Part shown: positions 52,317 through 62,448 of the stretch, one piece after another | Numbering within the stretch: the first letter of the stretch is position 1 | Layout of the letters: every line of letters starts with the position of its first letter | Assembly: GCF_001431425.1 (NCBI RefSeq) | Contig: NZ_LDJG01000013.1 | Span: 1 to 64,000 of the forward strand | From: Stenotrophomonas nitritireducens | GTDB lineage: Bacteria > Pseudomonadota > Gammaproteobacteria > Xanthomonadales > Xanthomonadaceae | Reading direction: 5' to 3' | Length of the DNA: 64,000 bases | Translations under genes and position numbers: made by a program | Notes under the pieces: model-generated | The model's input: only the letters and a program-made list of their open reading frames with translations | Told to the model about the DNA's origin: nothing | The model's database searches: none

Positions 52317-53579
52317 TTAGCGACCCAGGAGAGAAACGAGGCGGGCGATGGGGGAGGTGATCGGCGCCGCGTCGCGGCCGCCGGCCAGGTGTTGCAGCAG
52401 CGGTTGCAGGGCGCGCACGTAGGGATCGCGCGGCGCGCTTTCGGTGAGCAGGCGGCCGAGCCCGGTGCTGGCGCGCAGCGCCCGGCTGCGCTCGGGGAGC
52501 GTCGCCAGCAGCGGAAGGGCGAAACGCTCGGCGATCTGCCGGTCGCTCAGGCCGCCGTCCGGGTCGTAGCGATTGACCAGCAGGTGCAGGCGTTCGTCGC
52601 GCAGTTCGCGGTGGTCCAAGTCGCGCAGGGCCTGGTCCAGCGAAACCAGCGAGCCGATGCCCTGGTCGGCGACCAGCCAGATTTCATGCGCCTGCTTCAG
52701 CAGCGCGGGAGGAACCTGGGACATCGGCATGCCGCCCGTGTCGGCGACGACCAGCGGGAAGATGCCGCGCAGCTGGCGCAGCAGGGCCGCCGGCTCGTGC
52801 ACGGGCGGCAGGGCGGTGCCGGCCATGCCCAGCAGCGCCAGGCCGCTGCCGTGGTGGGCCAGGGCGGTGGTGGCGAAGGTGGGGTCGATGCGCTCGACGT
52901 TGCGCAGCGCCTCCTCGTAACCGAAGTGGCTTTCCACGCCCAGATAGAGTGCGCCATCGCCGTTGGGCTGGCCGAGATCCAGCAGCAGGACCGGGTTGGC
53001 CGCCTGCCCGCCGCTGCCGGGATGGCCCAGGCGCGCGGCCAGCTGCGCCGCCAGATGGACGGAGAGCATGCTGGTGCCGACGCCGGCGCGCACCCCATGG
53101 AGCAGGACCAGGCGCCCGGCGGGCGCCGCCACAGGTGCCGGTGCCGCCGCCGTGGGGGAAGGCAGCGGCAGGCGGGTGATGCGCTCGAACACCTCGAGCA
53201 TCTGCGGGGCGTTGTTGTCGATGTCGATGAAGTCGCGCACGCCCGCGCGCACCGCCACCAGCAGGTGATGGGCCTGTTCCGGCCCCTCGGTTCCGACCCC
53301 GACCATCGGCAGCGGGCAGGCCGCGGCGGCCAGCTGCCGCGCCAGATCCGACGAATAGCCGGCGTTGCCGCCGCAGTAGTCGAGCAGGACCAGCGGCGCG
53401 CCCGCGGCAACCTTGGCCAGCTGCTGCGGGGACACCTCGCGGCTGTCCACCCAGGTGAGCTGCGCATGCCCGGACAAGGTCGAGCCCAACCGCGCCATGT
53501 GGCGGTTGTCGGGGGCATAGAGCACCAGTTGCAGGTTCGGGGTCTGGTGCATGAGCGGCAGTGGCATGACCGACGGCAT
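52317..53579 (-). CDS. cpaE: TadZ/CpaE pilus localisation protein
   Basis: About 420 residues. The N-terminal 140 residues resemble an atypical receiver domain. A MinD/ParA-like ATPase domain follows (from about 165) with a deviant Walker A (RAGVGTSMLSVHLAA, lacking the standard GKT) and VLLLDLGQPNGDGA. TadZ/CpaE places the Tad machine at a cell site. Several Met codons (53579, 53567, 53552) could be the start; none has a strong Shine-Dalgarno. Confidence 0.88.
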   Translation of the reverse strand: MPSVMPLPLMHQTPNLQLVLYAPDNRHMARLGSTLSGHAQLTWVDSREVSPQQLAKVAAGAPLVLLDYCGGNAGYSSDLARQLAAAACPLPMVGVGTEGPEQAHHLLVAVRAGVRDFIDIDNNAPQMLEVFERITRLPLPSPTAAAPAPVAAPAGRLVLLHGVRAGVGTSMLSVHLAAQLAARLGHPGSGGQAANPVLLLDLGQPNGDGALYLGVESHFGYEEALRNVERIDPTFATTALAHHGSGLALLGMAGTALPPVHEPAALLRQLRGIFPLVVADTGGMPMSQVPPALLKQAHEIWLVADQGIGSLVSLDQALRDLDHRELRDERLHLLVNRYDPDGGLSDRQIAERFALPLLATLPERSRALRASTGLGRLLTESAPRDPYVRALQPLLQHLAGGRDAAPITSPIARLVSLLGR

Positions 53580-53587
53580 GGCGGGCG

Positions 53588-54907
53588 TCAGCGCGAGAAG
53601 CCCGGCAGCTGGTCGGGCGATGCCGGGTGCAGCAGCCACGAGCCCCAGACCGGCAGGCGAGGACTGGCCTCGCGCTGGCCCGGCAACGGGATGTCAGTGC
53701 CCTTGGCCAGTGGCCGCACCAGGCGCGGGGTGACCACGATCACCAGTTCCTTGTCCTCGCGCTTGTAGTCCAGGTTGCGGAAGAACGAGCCGATCACCGG
53801 GATGTCGCCCAGCAGCGGGATCTTGTTGACCATCGACGACAACTGGCTGCTAACCAGCCCGCCGATGACGAAGCTCTCGCCGTCGCCCAGTTCGACGGTG
53901 GTGTCCGCGCGCCGGGTGGAGATGGCCGGGATCTGCACGCCGTCGAGGCTGATGCCGCGGGTGTAGTCCAGGTCGCTGGCCTCGGGGGCCACCTTCAGTG
54001 CGATGCGGTCCGGCGACAGCACCGTGGGAGTTACCGTCAGGCCGATGCCGAAGGGCTTGAACGTCACCGTGGTGGTGCCCAGTCCCTGCGGTTCGAGGAT
54101 CGGCAGTTCGCCGCCGGCCAGGAAGCTCGCGCTCTGGCCGGACAAGGCCACCAGCGTGGGCTCGGCCAGCACGCGCGCCATGCCGTTGCTCTGCAGCAGG
54201 TCGATGCTGGCGTTCCAGCTGTGGGGGAGGGAGCTGGCGACCAGTTTGAAGGCCGAGGACAGGGCGCCGCCGTTGCTGCTGGCGCCGGACGGCGACGTGA
54301 AGCCGTAACTGAAGCCGCCATTGGTGTTCCTGAAGTTCACGCCGATCTGGCGCAGCACGCTGCGGTTGAATTCCACCACCTTCACTTCCACCTGCACCAC
54401 GCCGCCGCCGGCGATGGTGGATACGTCGTTGATGACGCCCTTCTCGCCGACCACGCTGGCGACCGCCTTGCGCGCCGCCTCGTGCGACAGCAGGGTGGGT
54501 GTCTCTCCCTGCAGCAGCCCTTGTCCGTCCTGCACGGCCACGGCGGGGGAACGGGCATCGAGCAGGCCGCGCTGCACCGCGCTGCGGACATCGACGCGGA
54601 TGCGGGTCGGCGCGGGCTGCTGGCGCTGCCACAGCATCAAGGTGGTGCTGCCGGCGTTCCTGCCGATCAGCAGCACGTGGCGCTTGTCGCGCAGGGACGT
54701 GACATCGGCGATCTCCGGGTCGGCGATGGCGATCCGTTCCACGTCCGCGGGCAAGGTCCACGGACGCTGTTCGTGGAGTTCCAGCTGCACCGACTCGCCG
54801 GCCGCCATCTGGGCCTGGGCGATGGCCGGAAGAACCGCGGCCAGCGCCCCGGTGGTCAGGGACAACCGGAGCAGGACGTGTGGCAGGCGATGGGCAGGCT
54901 TTGCCAT
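53588..54907 (-). CDS. cpaC: Tad outer-membrane secretin CpaC/RcpA
   Basis: 439 residues with a signal peptide ending at AQAQ-M. The N-terminal T2SS-type domain (VERIAIADPEIADVTSLRDK) and a BON-like region precede the secretin core (VEVKVVEFNRSVLRQIGVNF; LEPQGLGTTTVTFKPFGIGL; GIPVIGSFFR-like end as GDIPVIGSFFRN). It forms the outer-membrane channel for the Flp pilus. An AGGGAG Shine-Dalgarno sets the start at 54907. Confidence 0.94.
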   Translation of the reverse strand: MAKPAHRLPHVLLRLSLTTGALAAVLPAIAQAQMAAGESVQLELHEQRPWTLPADVERIAIADPEIADVTSLRDKRHVLLIGRNAGSTTLMLWQRQQPAPTRIRVDVRSAVQRGLLDARSPAVAVQDGQGLLQGETPTLLSHEAARKAVASVVGEKGVINDVSTIAGGGVVQVEVKVVEFNRSVLRQIGVNFRNTNGGFSYGFTSPSGASSNGGALSSAFKLVASSLPHSWNASIDLLQSNGMARVLAEPTLVALSGQSASFLAGGELPILEPQGLGTTTVTFKPFGIGLTVTPTVLSPDRIALKVAPEASDLDYTRGISLDGVQIPAISTRRADTTVELGDGESFVIGGLVSSQLSSMVNKIPLLGDIPVIGSFFRNLDYKREDKELVIVVTPRLVRPLAKGTDIPLPGQREASPRLPVWGSWLLHPASPDQLPGFSR

Positions 54908-54921
54908 GGTCGAACTCCCTT

Positions 54922-55956
54922 TCACGGCGATGACAGCGGGGTGGCGGGACTGGAGCCGCGCACGATCTCGATGCCGCCCCCAGCCGGAGCGCGGCGCGGT
55001 AGCGTCCTTTGCGGGGCAGCGGCGGGCGGCGCGCTCCTCGCGCCGGCCAATCCGTCCAGATCGACGCCCGCGAACGCCTGGTTTTCCGGGCGCTGCGCCT
55101 CTTCGGCCGCCATGCCATCCAGCCCGCGGCGCAAGGCCAGCACCGGCGCGGGTGCGGCGAACAGCGTGTTGTCGGCCATCGCGGTATCGATCGGGTTGCG
55201 CAGGGCCAGGAACAGCTTTCCGCTCTGGGCGCCGAGCAGCAGGCGTCCGATCATTTCCACCGGAACGGCGAGCACCGCGGTCCTCGCCGGCGGCGTCGCG
55301 GCACTTCCGCCGCTGGAACCGCCGCCGTTTCCGATGATGGAAGCGGCGCGGCTGTCCGTTTCCGGCGCCCTGGTTTCTTCAGGCGCTGCAGTGGCCGCGG
55401 GCGGTGCGGCGGACTGCATGTCGCGTTCGCCGTAACCCAGCACGCGCAGGCGCGACAACAACAGGCGCGCCTGCATGCCACCCTGGCGGGAGCCCGCGGT
55501 CGCGTTCATGCCGGGCAGGCTCATGAACACGTCCACATGGTCGCCCGGCGCGACCCGGTTGCCGGCGCCGGCCAGTTCGTCCACCGGTATCGCCACCGCC
55601 CGTTCGCCGGGATTCAGGGCCAGGGCGATGCCGCGCGACACCCCGCTGCGCGGTATCGGCTGCCCGGCGTCGATGTCCTGCAGCAGGACGCCGCCGGTCA
55701 CCTCGCCCACGTAGAAAAAGGCGCCCGGAGGCTGCTGGGCAAGAGCGGCGACCGTGAGGTCGTTGGCGGTCAACGGCATGCCCGCCGTCAGCGGCCTCGC
55801 CGCCACGACCACGTCGTAGCGCGGCGCCTGCGCGACAGCCGGCGAAGCGGCCTGCACCGCCTGCGATGAACGGCGCCCGATGCCGATGGCGATGATCGCC
55901 AGCAGCACGGCGATCGCCAGAAGCAGTATTGCCGTGATTCTTATGGCCCTGGGCAT
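54922..55956 (-). CDS. cpaB: Flp pilus assembly protein CpaB/RcpC
   Basis: 344 residues with an N-terminal membrane helix (ITAILLLAIAVLLAIIAIGIG) and a SAF domain (DVVVAARPLTAGMPLTANDL; NPGERAVAIPVDELAGAGNRV). RcpC domains bind or guide the secretin. Low-complexity Pro/Ala/Gly linkers fill the C-terminal third. The start at 55956 lies 28 bases after the tadE stop. Confidence 0.92.
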   Translation of the reverse strand: MPRAIRITAILLLAIAVLLAIIAIGIGRRSSQAVQAASPAVAQAPRYDVVVAARPLTAGMPLTANDLTVAALAQQPPGAFFYVGEVTGGVLLQDIDAGQPIPRSGVSRGIALALNPGERAVAIPVDELAGAGNRVAPGDHVDVFMSLPGMNATAGSRQGGMQARLLLSRLRVLGYGERDMQSAAPPAATAAPEETRAPETDSRAASIIGNGGGSSGGSAATPPARTAVLAVPVEMIGRLLLGAQSGKLFLALRNPIDTAMADNTLFAAPAPVLALRRGLDGMAAEEAQRPENQAFAGVDLDGLAGARSAPPAAAPQRTLPRRAPAGGGIEIVRGSSPATPLSSP

Positions 55957-55984
55957 GGTTGTTCCCCTTTGCAGACGTGTGGCG

Positions 55985-56473
55985 TCAGTTGCTGCCGGTA
56001 TCCAGTTGCACGATGGCACTGCTGCGCATCCGCTCGCCCATCACCCAGCCCAGCAGTCGCCCGGTTCCGGGAATGAAGGGGTGGCGGTCGTAGTCGTAAG
56101 AGACGCTGACCTGCATGCAGCGCGTCGTGCCGTCGCCCGCGCAGAGGTAGGCGTCGGATACGACGATGGGCTCGGCCGCGGCCCCCTGGCAGTCGGCAGC
56201 CTGGCCGGAAAAATTCAGCAGCCACTGCATCGAGCGCGCCGAGGCCCGGCAGGCGTTGCTGCGGCGCGCCGGGACGTCGCCATGGCGCAGGGCGGCGCGC
56301 GCGCCTTCCCCCGCGGCGAGGGTCAACGACTGCTGAGCGGCGAAGATCATTACCCCGGTGAAGGTAACCAGCAGCAGCGGCACTATCCCCAGCATCAGCA
56401 GGAGCGCATATTCGATGCTGACCACCCCGCGCTGCCTTTTTATATTGAACCCATGGCTCGGTTGTTTATCCAT
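55985..56473 (-). CDS. tadE: TadE-like minor pseudopilin
   Basis: 162 residues. The prepilin-type N-terminus RG-VVSIEYALLLMLGIVPLL has Gly before the cut and Glu5-Tyr6 after it, and is followed by a hydrophobic helix. Cys pairs (DCQ...LCAGDGTTRC) are in the C-terminal domain. It overlaps tadV by 8 bases. It should be processed by TadV. Confidence 0.87.
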   Translation of the reverse strand: MDKQPSHGFNIKRQRGVVSIEYALLLMLGIVPLLLVTFTGVMIFAAQQSLTLAAGEGARAALRHGDVPARRSNACRASARSMQWLLNFSGQAADCQGAAAEPIVVSDAYLCAGDGTTRCMQVSVSYDYDRHPFIPGTGRLLGWVMGERMRSSAIVQLDTGSN

Positions 56474-57002
56474 GTGAAACCCCGGTGAAAACAATAAGCA
56501 GGGTCGCGGCGCCAAGATAGGCGGCATAGGGAATTCCCCTGCGTCCCTTGCGCGATGCTTTCATTTTCCTGGACAGCTCGCTTTCATTCACGAATCTATA
56601 TGCGCGGATCGCCGGTGGGTAATTGGCGATGAAATCCGGGAAAACCCCGTTCTTCGCGGCGATCCAGGTCGTCGCGTGTACCCCTGCAAGCAGGCTGGCG
56701 ATTATCCAGAGCGGTAGGAGGGCGCTGCCGCCCAACAGCAGCCCCAGTACCGAAAACAGTTTCACGTCGCCGGCGCCCATCCAGCCGATCAGGTGGAACG
56801 GAAGCAGGAGCACCAGGCCGAGCAGCAGTCCAGCCATCGCGTCGGCGAGGCCGGTCGAAGCCGATGGCAGCACCAGCATCGCCAGGATGCCGGCCATTGC
56901 CGCCGCCAGCAGCCCGCGGTTGGGGACGCGCCGGGCATACAGGTCGGTATATATGACCTGTAGGCCCAGAATCACCGCGATGCTTGCCGACAGCGGAGGC
57001 AC
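56466..57002 (-). CDS. tadV: Prepilin peptidase TadV/CpaA
   Basis: 178 residues, type IV prepilin peptidase (A24) of the short form without the methyltransferase domain. Two catalytic Asp are visible: D19 in YTDLYARRVPNR and the one in GAGDVKLF. Six membrane helices. It cuts Flp and TadE before assembly. It starts 13 bases after the flp stop. Confidence 0.93.
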   Translation of the reverse strand: MPPLSASIAVILGLQVIYTDLYARRVPNRGLLAAAMAGILAMLVLPSASTGLADAMAGLLLGLVLLLPFHLIGWMGAGDVKLFSVLGLLLGGSALLPLWIIASLLAGVHATTWIAAKNGVFPDFIANYPPAIRAYRFVNESELSRKMKASRKGRRGIPYAAYLGAATLLIVFTGVSHG

Positions 57003-57015
57003 GGCCGCGTGCCCG

Positions 57016-57195
57016 TCAGGCGAACGCGGCGGTGACGGCTGCCGTCAGCTGGGCGAACAGCGCCGTGAAGAAATCGCGTAACGCGGGACCGGCGACAACC
57101 ACCAGCGCGCCGGCGACCACGGCGGCCAGTAGGCCGTATTCCAGCGCGGTGACACCGTCTTCTTCTGCGAAAAACCTGCGGATCTTGGCGTTCAT
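57016..57195 (-). CDS. flp: Flp major pilin
   Basis: 59 residues. Leader MNAKIRRFFAEEDG, predicted cut after Gly14, then VTALEYGLLAAVVAGALVVV with the Flp Glu5-Tyr6 pair. The rest is a single hydrophobic helix and a short Ala-rich tail. It is the first gene of the tad operon. An ATG four codons upstream is an alternative start. Confidence 0.93.
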   Translation of the reverse strand: MNAKIRRFFAEEDGVTALEYGLLAAVVAGALVVVAGPALRDFFTALFAQLTAAVTAAFA

Positions 57196-57418
57196 GATGC
57201 TCTCCATGAAAGCCCGGTGCCGGCAACGCGCCGGAATGCGCCGGGCGAACGCGGGTGGGCTGCACCCGCCGGGATTGTCCCGGGCATGTGGCCTGGCCGG
57301 AGGGGATGAACGCACCTGCTCCGGGACCGCCGGATAATAGTCGGCGATATTCCCGTAATCCCCCTTTGGCATGGCAGGCATGCCCGGGAAGGATCATTCC
57401 AATCTGGGCGCGGTGTGC

Positions 57419-57453
57419 ATACACATATTCGGCAAGATATTGCGGATGTGTAT
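57419..57453. promoter_or_regulatory. Nested dyad in the AT-rich flp/araC spacer
   Basis: ATACACAT (57419-57426) faces ATGTGTAT (57446-57453); nested inside is GCAA-GATA-TTGC (57432-57443). The 57400-57540 stretch is much richer in A+T than its surroundings. The minus strand reads CTTGCCGAAT here, like one unit of the repeats before the adhesin gene. It likely holds control sites for flp, araC or both. The rest of the 57196-57651 gap shows nothing definite. Confidence 0.55.
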
Positions 57454-57651
57454 ATATGTGATGTATTTCTCTGTTTGTGCGGCCGGCGTATACATGGTCG
57501 TCCCGGCATATTGGTTATGTATTGCTGGCGGAACTGGAGTGGGTGGGGTGGTTTTCCAGGCGGTTTCCAGTCCGCAGCTCAATCAAGGGGGATGCGCCGG
57601 GGCGCCGGCCGTATCCGGAGGTCAGGCTTACGACGGGATACCCGTCCGGGC

Positions 57652-58617
57652 ATGGGCGTTCACATGGATGCGATGATCTGCGATCGGCATTTGAAGTCGT
57701 TCGATCTTTCCACGTTGGGAGGCGTCCTGCGCGTCTGCCACGTCGAACTGGTATTGCTCGATGGCCAGCCGCCGATGGCCTCGGTGACCTCGTTCGTCCA
57801 CGACCAGGCGCTGCTGTGCACCTTCGAGATCGCCGCACGCACGCGCGGGCGTTTCATGCTGCCGGTGGACTGGTGCCTGCTTGGCTGGATGGAAACGGTG
57901 GATCCGGAAACCAGCTGGTGCCATGGCGTGCCGTTGTCGCCCGGCGGGATCATTTCGGTGATGCCGGAAGGCATCACCGAATTCGCGCTGGGGGCGAACA
58001 GTCGGGTGACTTTCGTACTGGTGCCGTTGCGGCGTTTCCAGGAGCGTGCCGCCAGCCGTCATCTGGGCAGCCTTGAGGCCGGCGGCCTCGACGTGCCGCT
58101 GGTCAGCGGGCGCGAGCTGCCGCCGCTGCAGGATCATTACCTGGGCCTGCAGCAGCGCATCCGCTGCGGCGAGGTGACTTCGAACGAGATCGACGCACTG
58201 CTCGATGCGCATGCAGGCGAACTGTTCGCCAATGGACCGGTGGAGCGCCGCGTCAGCAGCCGCGCGCGTCGCGTGCGCTACCTGATCCTGCGGCGCGCGG
58301 AGGACATGATGCGCGCCAACATCCGCAGGCACATCTACATGCAGGAGCTGTGCGATGCGGCGGGCGTCAGCGAACGTGCGTTGCGCTACGCCTTCGAGGA
58401 GCTGGTCGGCATATCGCCGGTGCGCTACCTGTCGATGCTGCGCCTGTGCGAGGCATGCCGCACGCTGTCTTCCGCCGATGCCGGGCGCAAGTCGGTCAAG
58501 TCGATCGCGCTGAGCTGCGGCCTGTGGGACCTTTCGCGGTTTGCCGACAATTACCGGCGGGTATTCGGCGAGCTGCCGAGCGAGACCCTGATGCGGGGCA
58601 CCTTCTCCGACCCTTGA
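57652..58617 (+). CDS. AraC-family transcriptional regulator
   Basis: About 321 residues (317 if started at 57664). The N-terminal 200 residues resemble the AraC-binding-like domain of stress and catabolic regulators. The C-terminal 85 residues carry two helix-turn-helix units: MQELCDAAGVSERALRYAFEE and then VKSIALSCGLWDLSRFADNY, with the usual RRVFGELPSE end. It stands between the divergent tad operon and the adhesin gene. A TGCCG repeat array lies directly after it, so it may control the adhesin, the pilus or both; this is an inference. Confidence 0.9.
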   Translation: MGVHMDAMICDRHLKSFDLSTLGGVLRVCHVELVLLDGQPPMASVTSFVHDQALLCTFEIAARTRGRFMLPVDWCLLGWMETVDPETSWCHGVPLSPGGIISVMPEGITEFALGANSRVTFVLVPLRRFQERAASRHLGSLEAGGLDVPLVSGRELPPLQDHYLGLQQRIRCGEVTSNEIDALLDAHAGELFANGPVERRVSSRARRVRYLILRRAEDMMRANIRRHIYMQELCDAAGVSERALRYAFEELVGISPVRYLSMLRLCEACRTLSSADAGRKSVKSIALSCGLWDLSRFADNYRRVFGELPSETLMRGTFSDP

Positions 58618-58637
58618 AGCCGGCGCGATCGGCCCTG

Positions 58638-58730
58638 TTTGCCGATTCCGTGCATGGGCTTGCCGGGAGTGCGCACAGGTTTGCCGGATAGCCATAGCGA
58701 TGTGCCGGATACAGGCAAAGCGTGCCGCTG
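58638..58730 (+). promoter_or_regulatory. Phased direct repeats upstream of the trimeric adhesin gene
   Basis: TGCCG starts at 58640, 58661, 58682, 58703 and 58723, giving spacings of 21, 21, 21 and 20 bases. The best-conserved unit is TTTGCCGGAT. The array sits between the AraC gene and the adhesin start, about 80 bases before it. Direct repeats spaced two helical turns are a common layout for AraC/XylS-family sites. Confidence 0.65.
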
Positions 58731-58805
58731 GTTCCTGATGTAGTGCGATCCAAGCGATGAAGCCAGCCATCGGGGCGGGACAGTCGCATTGCACGGGGAC
58801 TCATC

Positions 58806-61800
58806 ATGAATCGCATCTACAGACTGGTATGGAACCGCACCCTGAATGCTTTCGTCGTGGGCTCGGAGCTGGCGAGCGCGGCGGGCAAGCACGCCGGCGC
58901 GCGCCGCCTGCAGGCGGGCCGGACGGGCGTGTCGCTGGGCATGGGAAGCCTGCTGATGCTCGCGATGGCCTCGCCGGCGCAGGCAGGCGACGCGCGCCTG
59001 GACGATCTGCAGGCGCTGGTCGCCAAGTACGCCGCGCAGGATGCCTCGATGCCGGCGGTCCCCATGCCGGGCGCGTCCGTTGCCGGCGTACCGGCGGCGT
59101 CCACCGCCCATGCGCCACTGCAGGTTGCCGGCCATCTCGGGCAGGCGGTGCCGGCACTTTCGCAGACGGTTGCGGTGGTGACGGCGCCGGTGGCGGCTGT
59201 TGCTGCCTCCACGCCCCCGCTGCAGGTCACGGCTGCGGCCAAGGCCACCCTGGTCAAGCCCGTGGCGCACGTCGTCACCGGCGCGACCAAGGCCGTGGCG
59301 ACGCTGCCGGGCATCGCCGGCAAACTGCCGCAGGCGCTGGTCCTCAAGGAGGATGGCGTGGCGGGCGGCATCGCCGGTACCGCGCAGGCGGGCCTGCAGG
59401 CGCTGGGCAGCGTGCTGTCGCCGGGCAGGGACGACAATGGCGGCAATCCCCTGCGCAATACGCTGGTCTCGACCGCGACCGCGGTAGAGGAGCTGACCGG
59501 TGGGCTGGTCAAGGGAAGCCACGCCGGCGCGCTGCTCGACGGCGTGGTCGAAGGCAGTGCACCGGTCCTCGAGGGCGTCGGCGACAAGGCCGGCACCCTG
59601 GTCGGCCAGCTCACCGGTTCGGCCGTGCTCGGCAACGGCCTGTCGCAGACCGTCGTCACCGCCACGCAGGGCCTGCAGGCGACGACCGGCGCGCTGGGCC
59701 AGGGCAATGTCGGCGGAGCCGTGCAATCGCTGCTGGGCGCCGTCGGCGGGACGGTATCCGCCGCGACCGGAGCCGTCACCGGCACGTTGTCGGGTCTTGC
59801 CGGCTCCGCGTCGGGGCTGGGTGGACTGCAGCAGGTGATCGATGGCGTCGCCGGCGGCCTGACCGGCGGCGCGTCCAACGTGGTCGGCCAGCTGACCGGG
59901 CAACCGGCTGCGGCCGCGGGTGGCGGCGCGGCGACCGGTGCGCGCCCGACCGGCCTGGTGGTCGGCAACGGCGGGCTGGTCGGTACCGTCGGCCAGTTGG
60001 CCGGGCCCACGCTGTCGACTCTGTTCGGTGGCGACGGTTACGTGCGCAACGGCGGGCTGGCGATGAGCAACGCCAACATCGCGCAGGCGTACTCGGTGAC
60101 CACGGTGGCGGGCCTGCCCATGGTCAATCTCAGCCCGGTCGGACAGGTGCTCGATGGCCTGGGCGGCCTGGCCACCGGCGGCAATTCGCATATGACGCTG
60201 ATCGGCGGCGTCACGTCGGGCAACTACATCTACAACATCAACAACGGCAAGCCCAACGGACTGCTGGGGCTGGTGCTGCCGGACGGCGCGCCGGCATGGG
60301 CGGCCAAGTGCGCGGACCCGCTGGGGCTGGGGCTGGTCAAGGTCGACTGCTGGGGCGTCAACGCCGCGCAGGACTACCAGGTGCTGATCGGCGATGGCGC
60401 CTACGCCAACGGCTCAAAGGAAGTGGTGATCGGCACCAACGCCGAGCACCGCCTGGCGCAGCAGGATGCCAATACGGTCTTCCCCGGCGCGGGCGGCGGC
60501 GCCAATGGCGTGCCGACGGCCGATTACGACGCACGCCTGGGTCATTCGGTGGTGATCGGCGACAGCGCTTCGGGCTCGGCCAATGGCCAGACCCTGATCG
60601 GCGCGGGCGCCACGTCGGACAAGGCCAACAGCGTGGCGCTGGGCTACAAGTCCAATGCCGACCGTGGCGGAAGGGATGGCTACACCGCCTTCGGCCTGGC
60701 GGCGCCGCAGAACTCCATCGGCGAGGTCGCGGTTGGCTCGGCCGGGCGCGAGCGGCAGATCACCCATGTTGCTGCCGGCCTGGAGCTGACCGATGCGGTG
60801 AACGTGGCCCAGCTCAAGGGTGCGTTGTCGCTGATCGCCGGGGTCAGCCAGTCCGCGGTCACCTATGACGACGATGCGCAGGGCAATCCCGACTATGGCC
60901 GGGTGACGCTTGGCGGCGGCAACGCGCCGCAGGGCACGGTGGTGGGCAACCTCGCCGCCGGTACGGTGGCGGCCGGCAGCATGCAGGCGATCAACGGCGG
61001 GCAACTGCATGGCCTGGGCATGTCGCTGGCGGCCCTGGTCGGCGGTGGCGCGACGCTCGATGCCAATGGCGCGCTGTCGATGCCGACCTATGGGCTCAAC
61101 GCCATCGGCGCCAACGGGCAGCTGAGCCTGAACCCGTATGCGGGCCTCGGTGCGGCCTTCGGCTCGATCAGCGATTCGCTGGCGAACCTGCGTGGCCTGG
61201 TCATCACCACGACGCCCGCCAACGGCAACCCCGATCCGCTGGCGGTACGCTATACCGCCGACGCCAACGGCCAGCCGACCAACGAAGTCGTCCTGGGCGG
61301 CGACGGTGCGGCCGTGGCACTGCGCAACGTCGCCGCGGGCAATGTCGCCGCGGATAGCACCGATGCGGTCAACGGTTCTCAGCTGGCGACCACCAACAGT
61401 GCGGTGGCGGCGGCGATGGGCGGGTCGATGGCTTACGACAGCGCGTCGGGGCAATGGACCGGGCCGAGCTTCAGCATCACCGCGATCGGTGCGACAGGCG
61501 GCACCCAGCAGCAGGTGCTCGACAACGTGGGCGACGCGCTGGCGGCGCTGGATGGTTCGATCGTCAACGTCAACCAGCGCATCGACAACATCCAGTCCGG
61601 CGGCGCCGGCAACGCGTATTTCGCGGTGAATTCAAGCAAGGCCGCGGCATCGGCCAGCGGCCAGGACAGCATGGCCGCCGGTCCGCAGTCCTCGGCCTCG
61701 GGCGCGCAGTCCGTCGCCCTGGGCGATGGCGCCACGGCCACGGCCGACGGCAGCGTCGCGTTGGGTGCCGGCTCGGTGGCCGACCGCGCCAACTCGGTAT

Positions 61801-62366
61801 CGGTCGGCAGCACCGGCCACGAGCGCCAGGTCACGCACGTGGCCGATGGCAGCGAGGCCACGGACGCGGTGAACCTGCGCCAGTTGCAGACCTCGCAGCA
61901 GGGCACGGTGCGCTACGACCAGAACGGCGATGGCAGCACCGACTACGGCAGCGTGACCCTGGGCCAGCCGGGGAAGGCCGTGGTGATGCACAACGTCGGT
62001 ACCGGCGTGGCCGGCACCGACGCGGTGAACGTGGCACAACTCAACAAGGGGCTAGGGGACGTCATGGACTGGTCGAAGAACTACACCGATCAACGTTTCG
62101 GCGACATCGGCCGCGACATCAACCGGGTCGACAACCGCGCCTCGGCCGGCATCGCCTCGGCGATGGCGATGGCCGGTCTGCCGCAGCCGACCGAAGCGGG
62201 CCGGCGCATGGCCTCGTTCGCGGCCAGTACCTTCCATGGCGAATCCAGCATGGCGGTGGGCATCTCCGGCGTCACCGAAGGCGGGCGCTGGATCTACAAG
62301 CTGAGCGGCTCGGCCAACACCCGCGGCGATGGCGGAGTGACCGTGGGTGCGGGCATCCAGTGGTGA
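58806..62366 (+). CDS. Trimeric autotransporter adhesin (YadA-like, type Vc secretion)
   Basis: 1186 residues. The N-terminus is an ESPR-extended signal ([20 protein letters not shown]), with cleavage predicted after ASPAQA at residue 60. Residues about 60-400 are an Ala/Gly/Val-rich region of unusual composition. YadA head repeats ([32 protein letters not shown]) and neck units ([46 protein letters not shown]) follow. The last 95 residues form the YadA membrane anchor ([14 protein letters not shown] to GIQW), ending in Trp. Three chains form the outer-membrane barrel and a fibre that binds surfaces or host matrix. A TpgA-like lipoprotein gene follows. Confidence 0.95.
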   Translation: MNRIYRLVWNRTLNAFVVGSELASAAGKHAGARRLQAGRTGVSLGMGSLLMLAMASPAQAGDARLDDLQALVAKYAAQDASMPAVPMPGASVAGVPAASTAHAPLQVAGHLGQAVPALSQTVAVVTAPVAAVAASTPPLQVTAAAKATLVKPVAHVVTGATKAVATLPGIAGKLPQALVLKEDGVAGGIAGTAQAGLQALGSVLSPGRDDNGGNPLRNTLVSTATAVEELTGGLVKGSHAGALLDGVVEGSAPVLEGVGDKAGTLVGQLTGSAVLGNGLSQTVVTATQGLQATTGALGQGNVGGAVQSLLGAVGGTVSAATGAVTGTLSGLAGSASGLGGLQQVIDGVAGGLTGGASNVVGQLTGQPAAAAGGGAATGARPTGLVVGNGGLVGTVGQLAGPTLSTLFGGDGYVRNGGLAMSNANIAQAYSVTTVAGLPMVNLSPVGQVLDGLGGLATGGNSHMTLIGGVTSGNYIYNINNGKPNGLLGLVLPDGAPAWAAKCADPLGLGLVKVDCWGVNAAQDYQVLIGDGAYANGSKEVVIGTNAEHRLAQQDANTVFPGAGGGANGVPTADYDARLGHSVVIGDSASGSANGQTLIGAGATSDKANSVALGYKSNADRGGRDGYTAFGLAAPQNSIGEVAVGSAGRERQITHVAAGLELTDAVNVAQLKGALSLIAGVSQSAVTYDDDAQGNPDYGRVTLGGGNAPQGTVVGNLAAGTVAAGSMQAINGGQLHGLGMSLAALVGGGATLDANGALSMPTYGLNAIGANGQLSLNPYAGLGAAFGSISDSLANLRGLVITTTPANGNPDPLAVRYTADANGQPTNEVVLGGDGAAVALRNVAAGNVAADSTDAVNGSQLATTNSAVAAAMGGSMAYDSASGQWTGPSFSITAIGATGGTQQQVLDNVGDALAALDGSIVNVNQRIDNIQSGGAGNAYFAVNSSKAAASASGQDSMAAGPQSSASGAQSVALGDGATATADGSVALGAGSVADRANSVSVGSTGHERQVTHVADGSEATDAVNLRQLQTSQQGTVRYDQNGDGSTDYGSVTLGQPGKAVVMHNVGTGVAGTDAVNVAQLNKGLGDVMDWSKNYTDQRFGDIGRDINRVDNRASAGIASAMAMAGLPQPTEAGRRMASFAASTFHGESSMAVGISGVTEGGRWIYKLSGSANTRGDGGVTVGAGIQW

Positions 62367-62448
62367 GCGGACCCCGGGGCCGGCCGGTCCGGCCCCGTGG
62401 ACATGGCGCATTTGAATGGCGCATTTGAACGGAGCGGGGGGAGCATCG

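Noticed and set aside
58757..60868. 703-codon plus-strand frame over the adhesin
   Set aside because: Arg/Gly-rich frame shadow of the adhesin gene, which has clear ESPR and YadA signatures.
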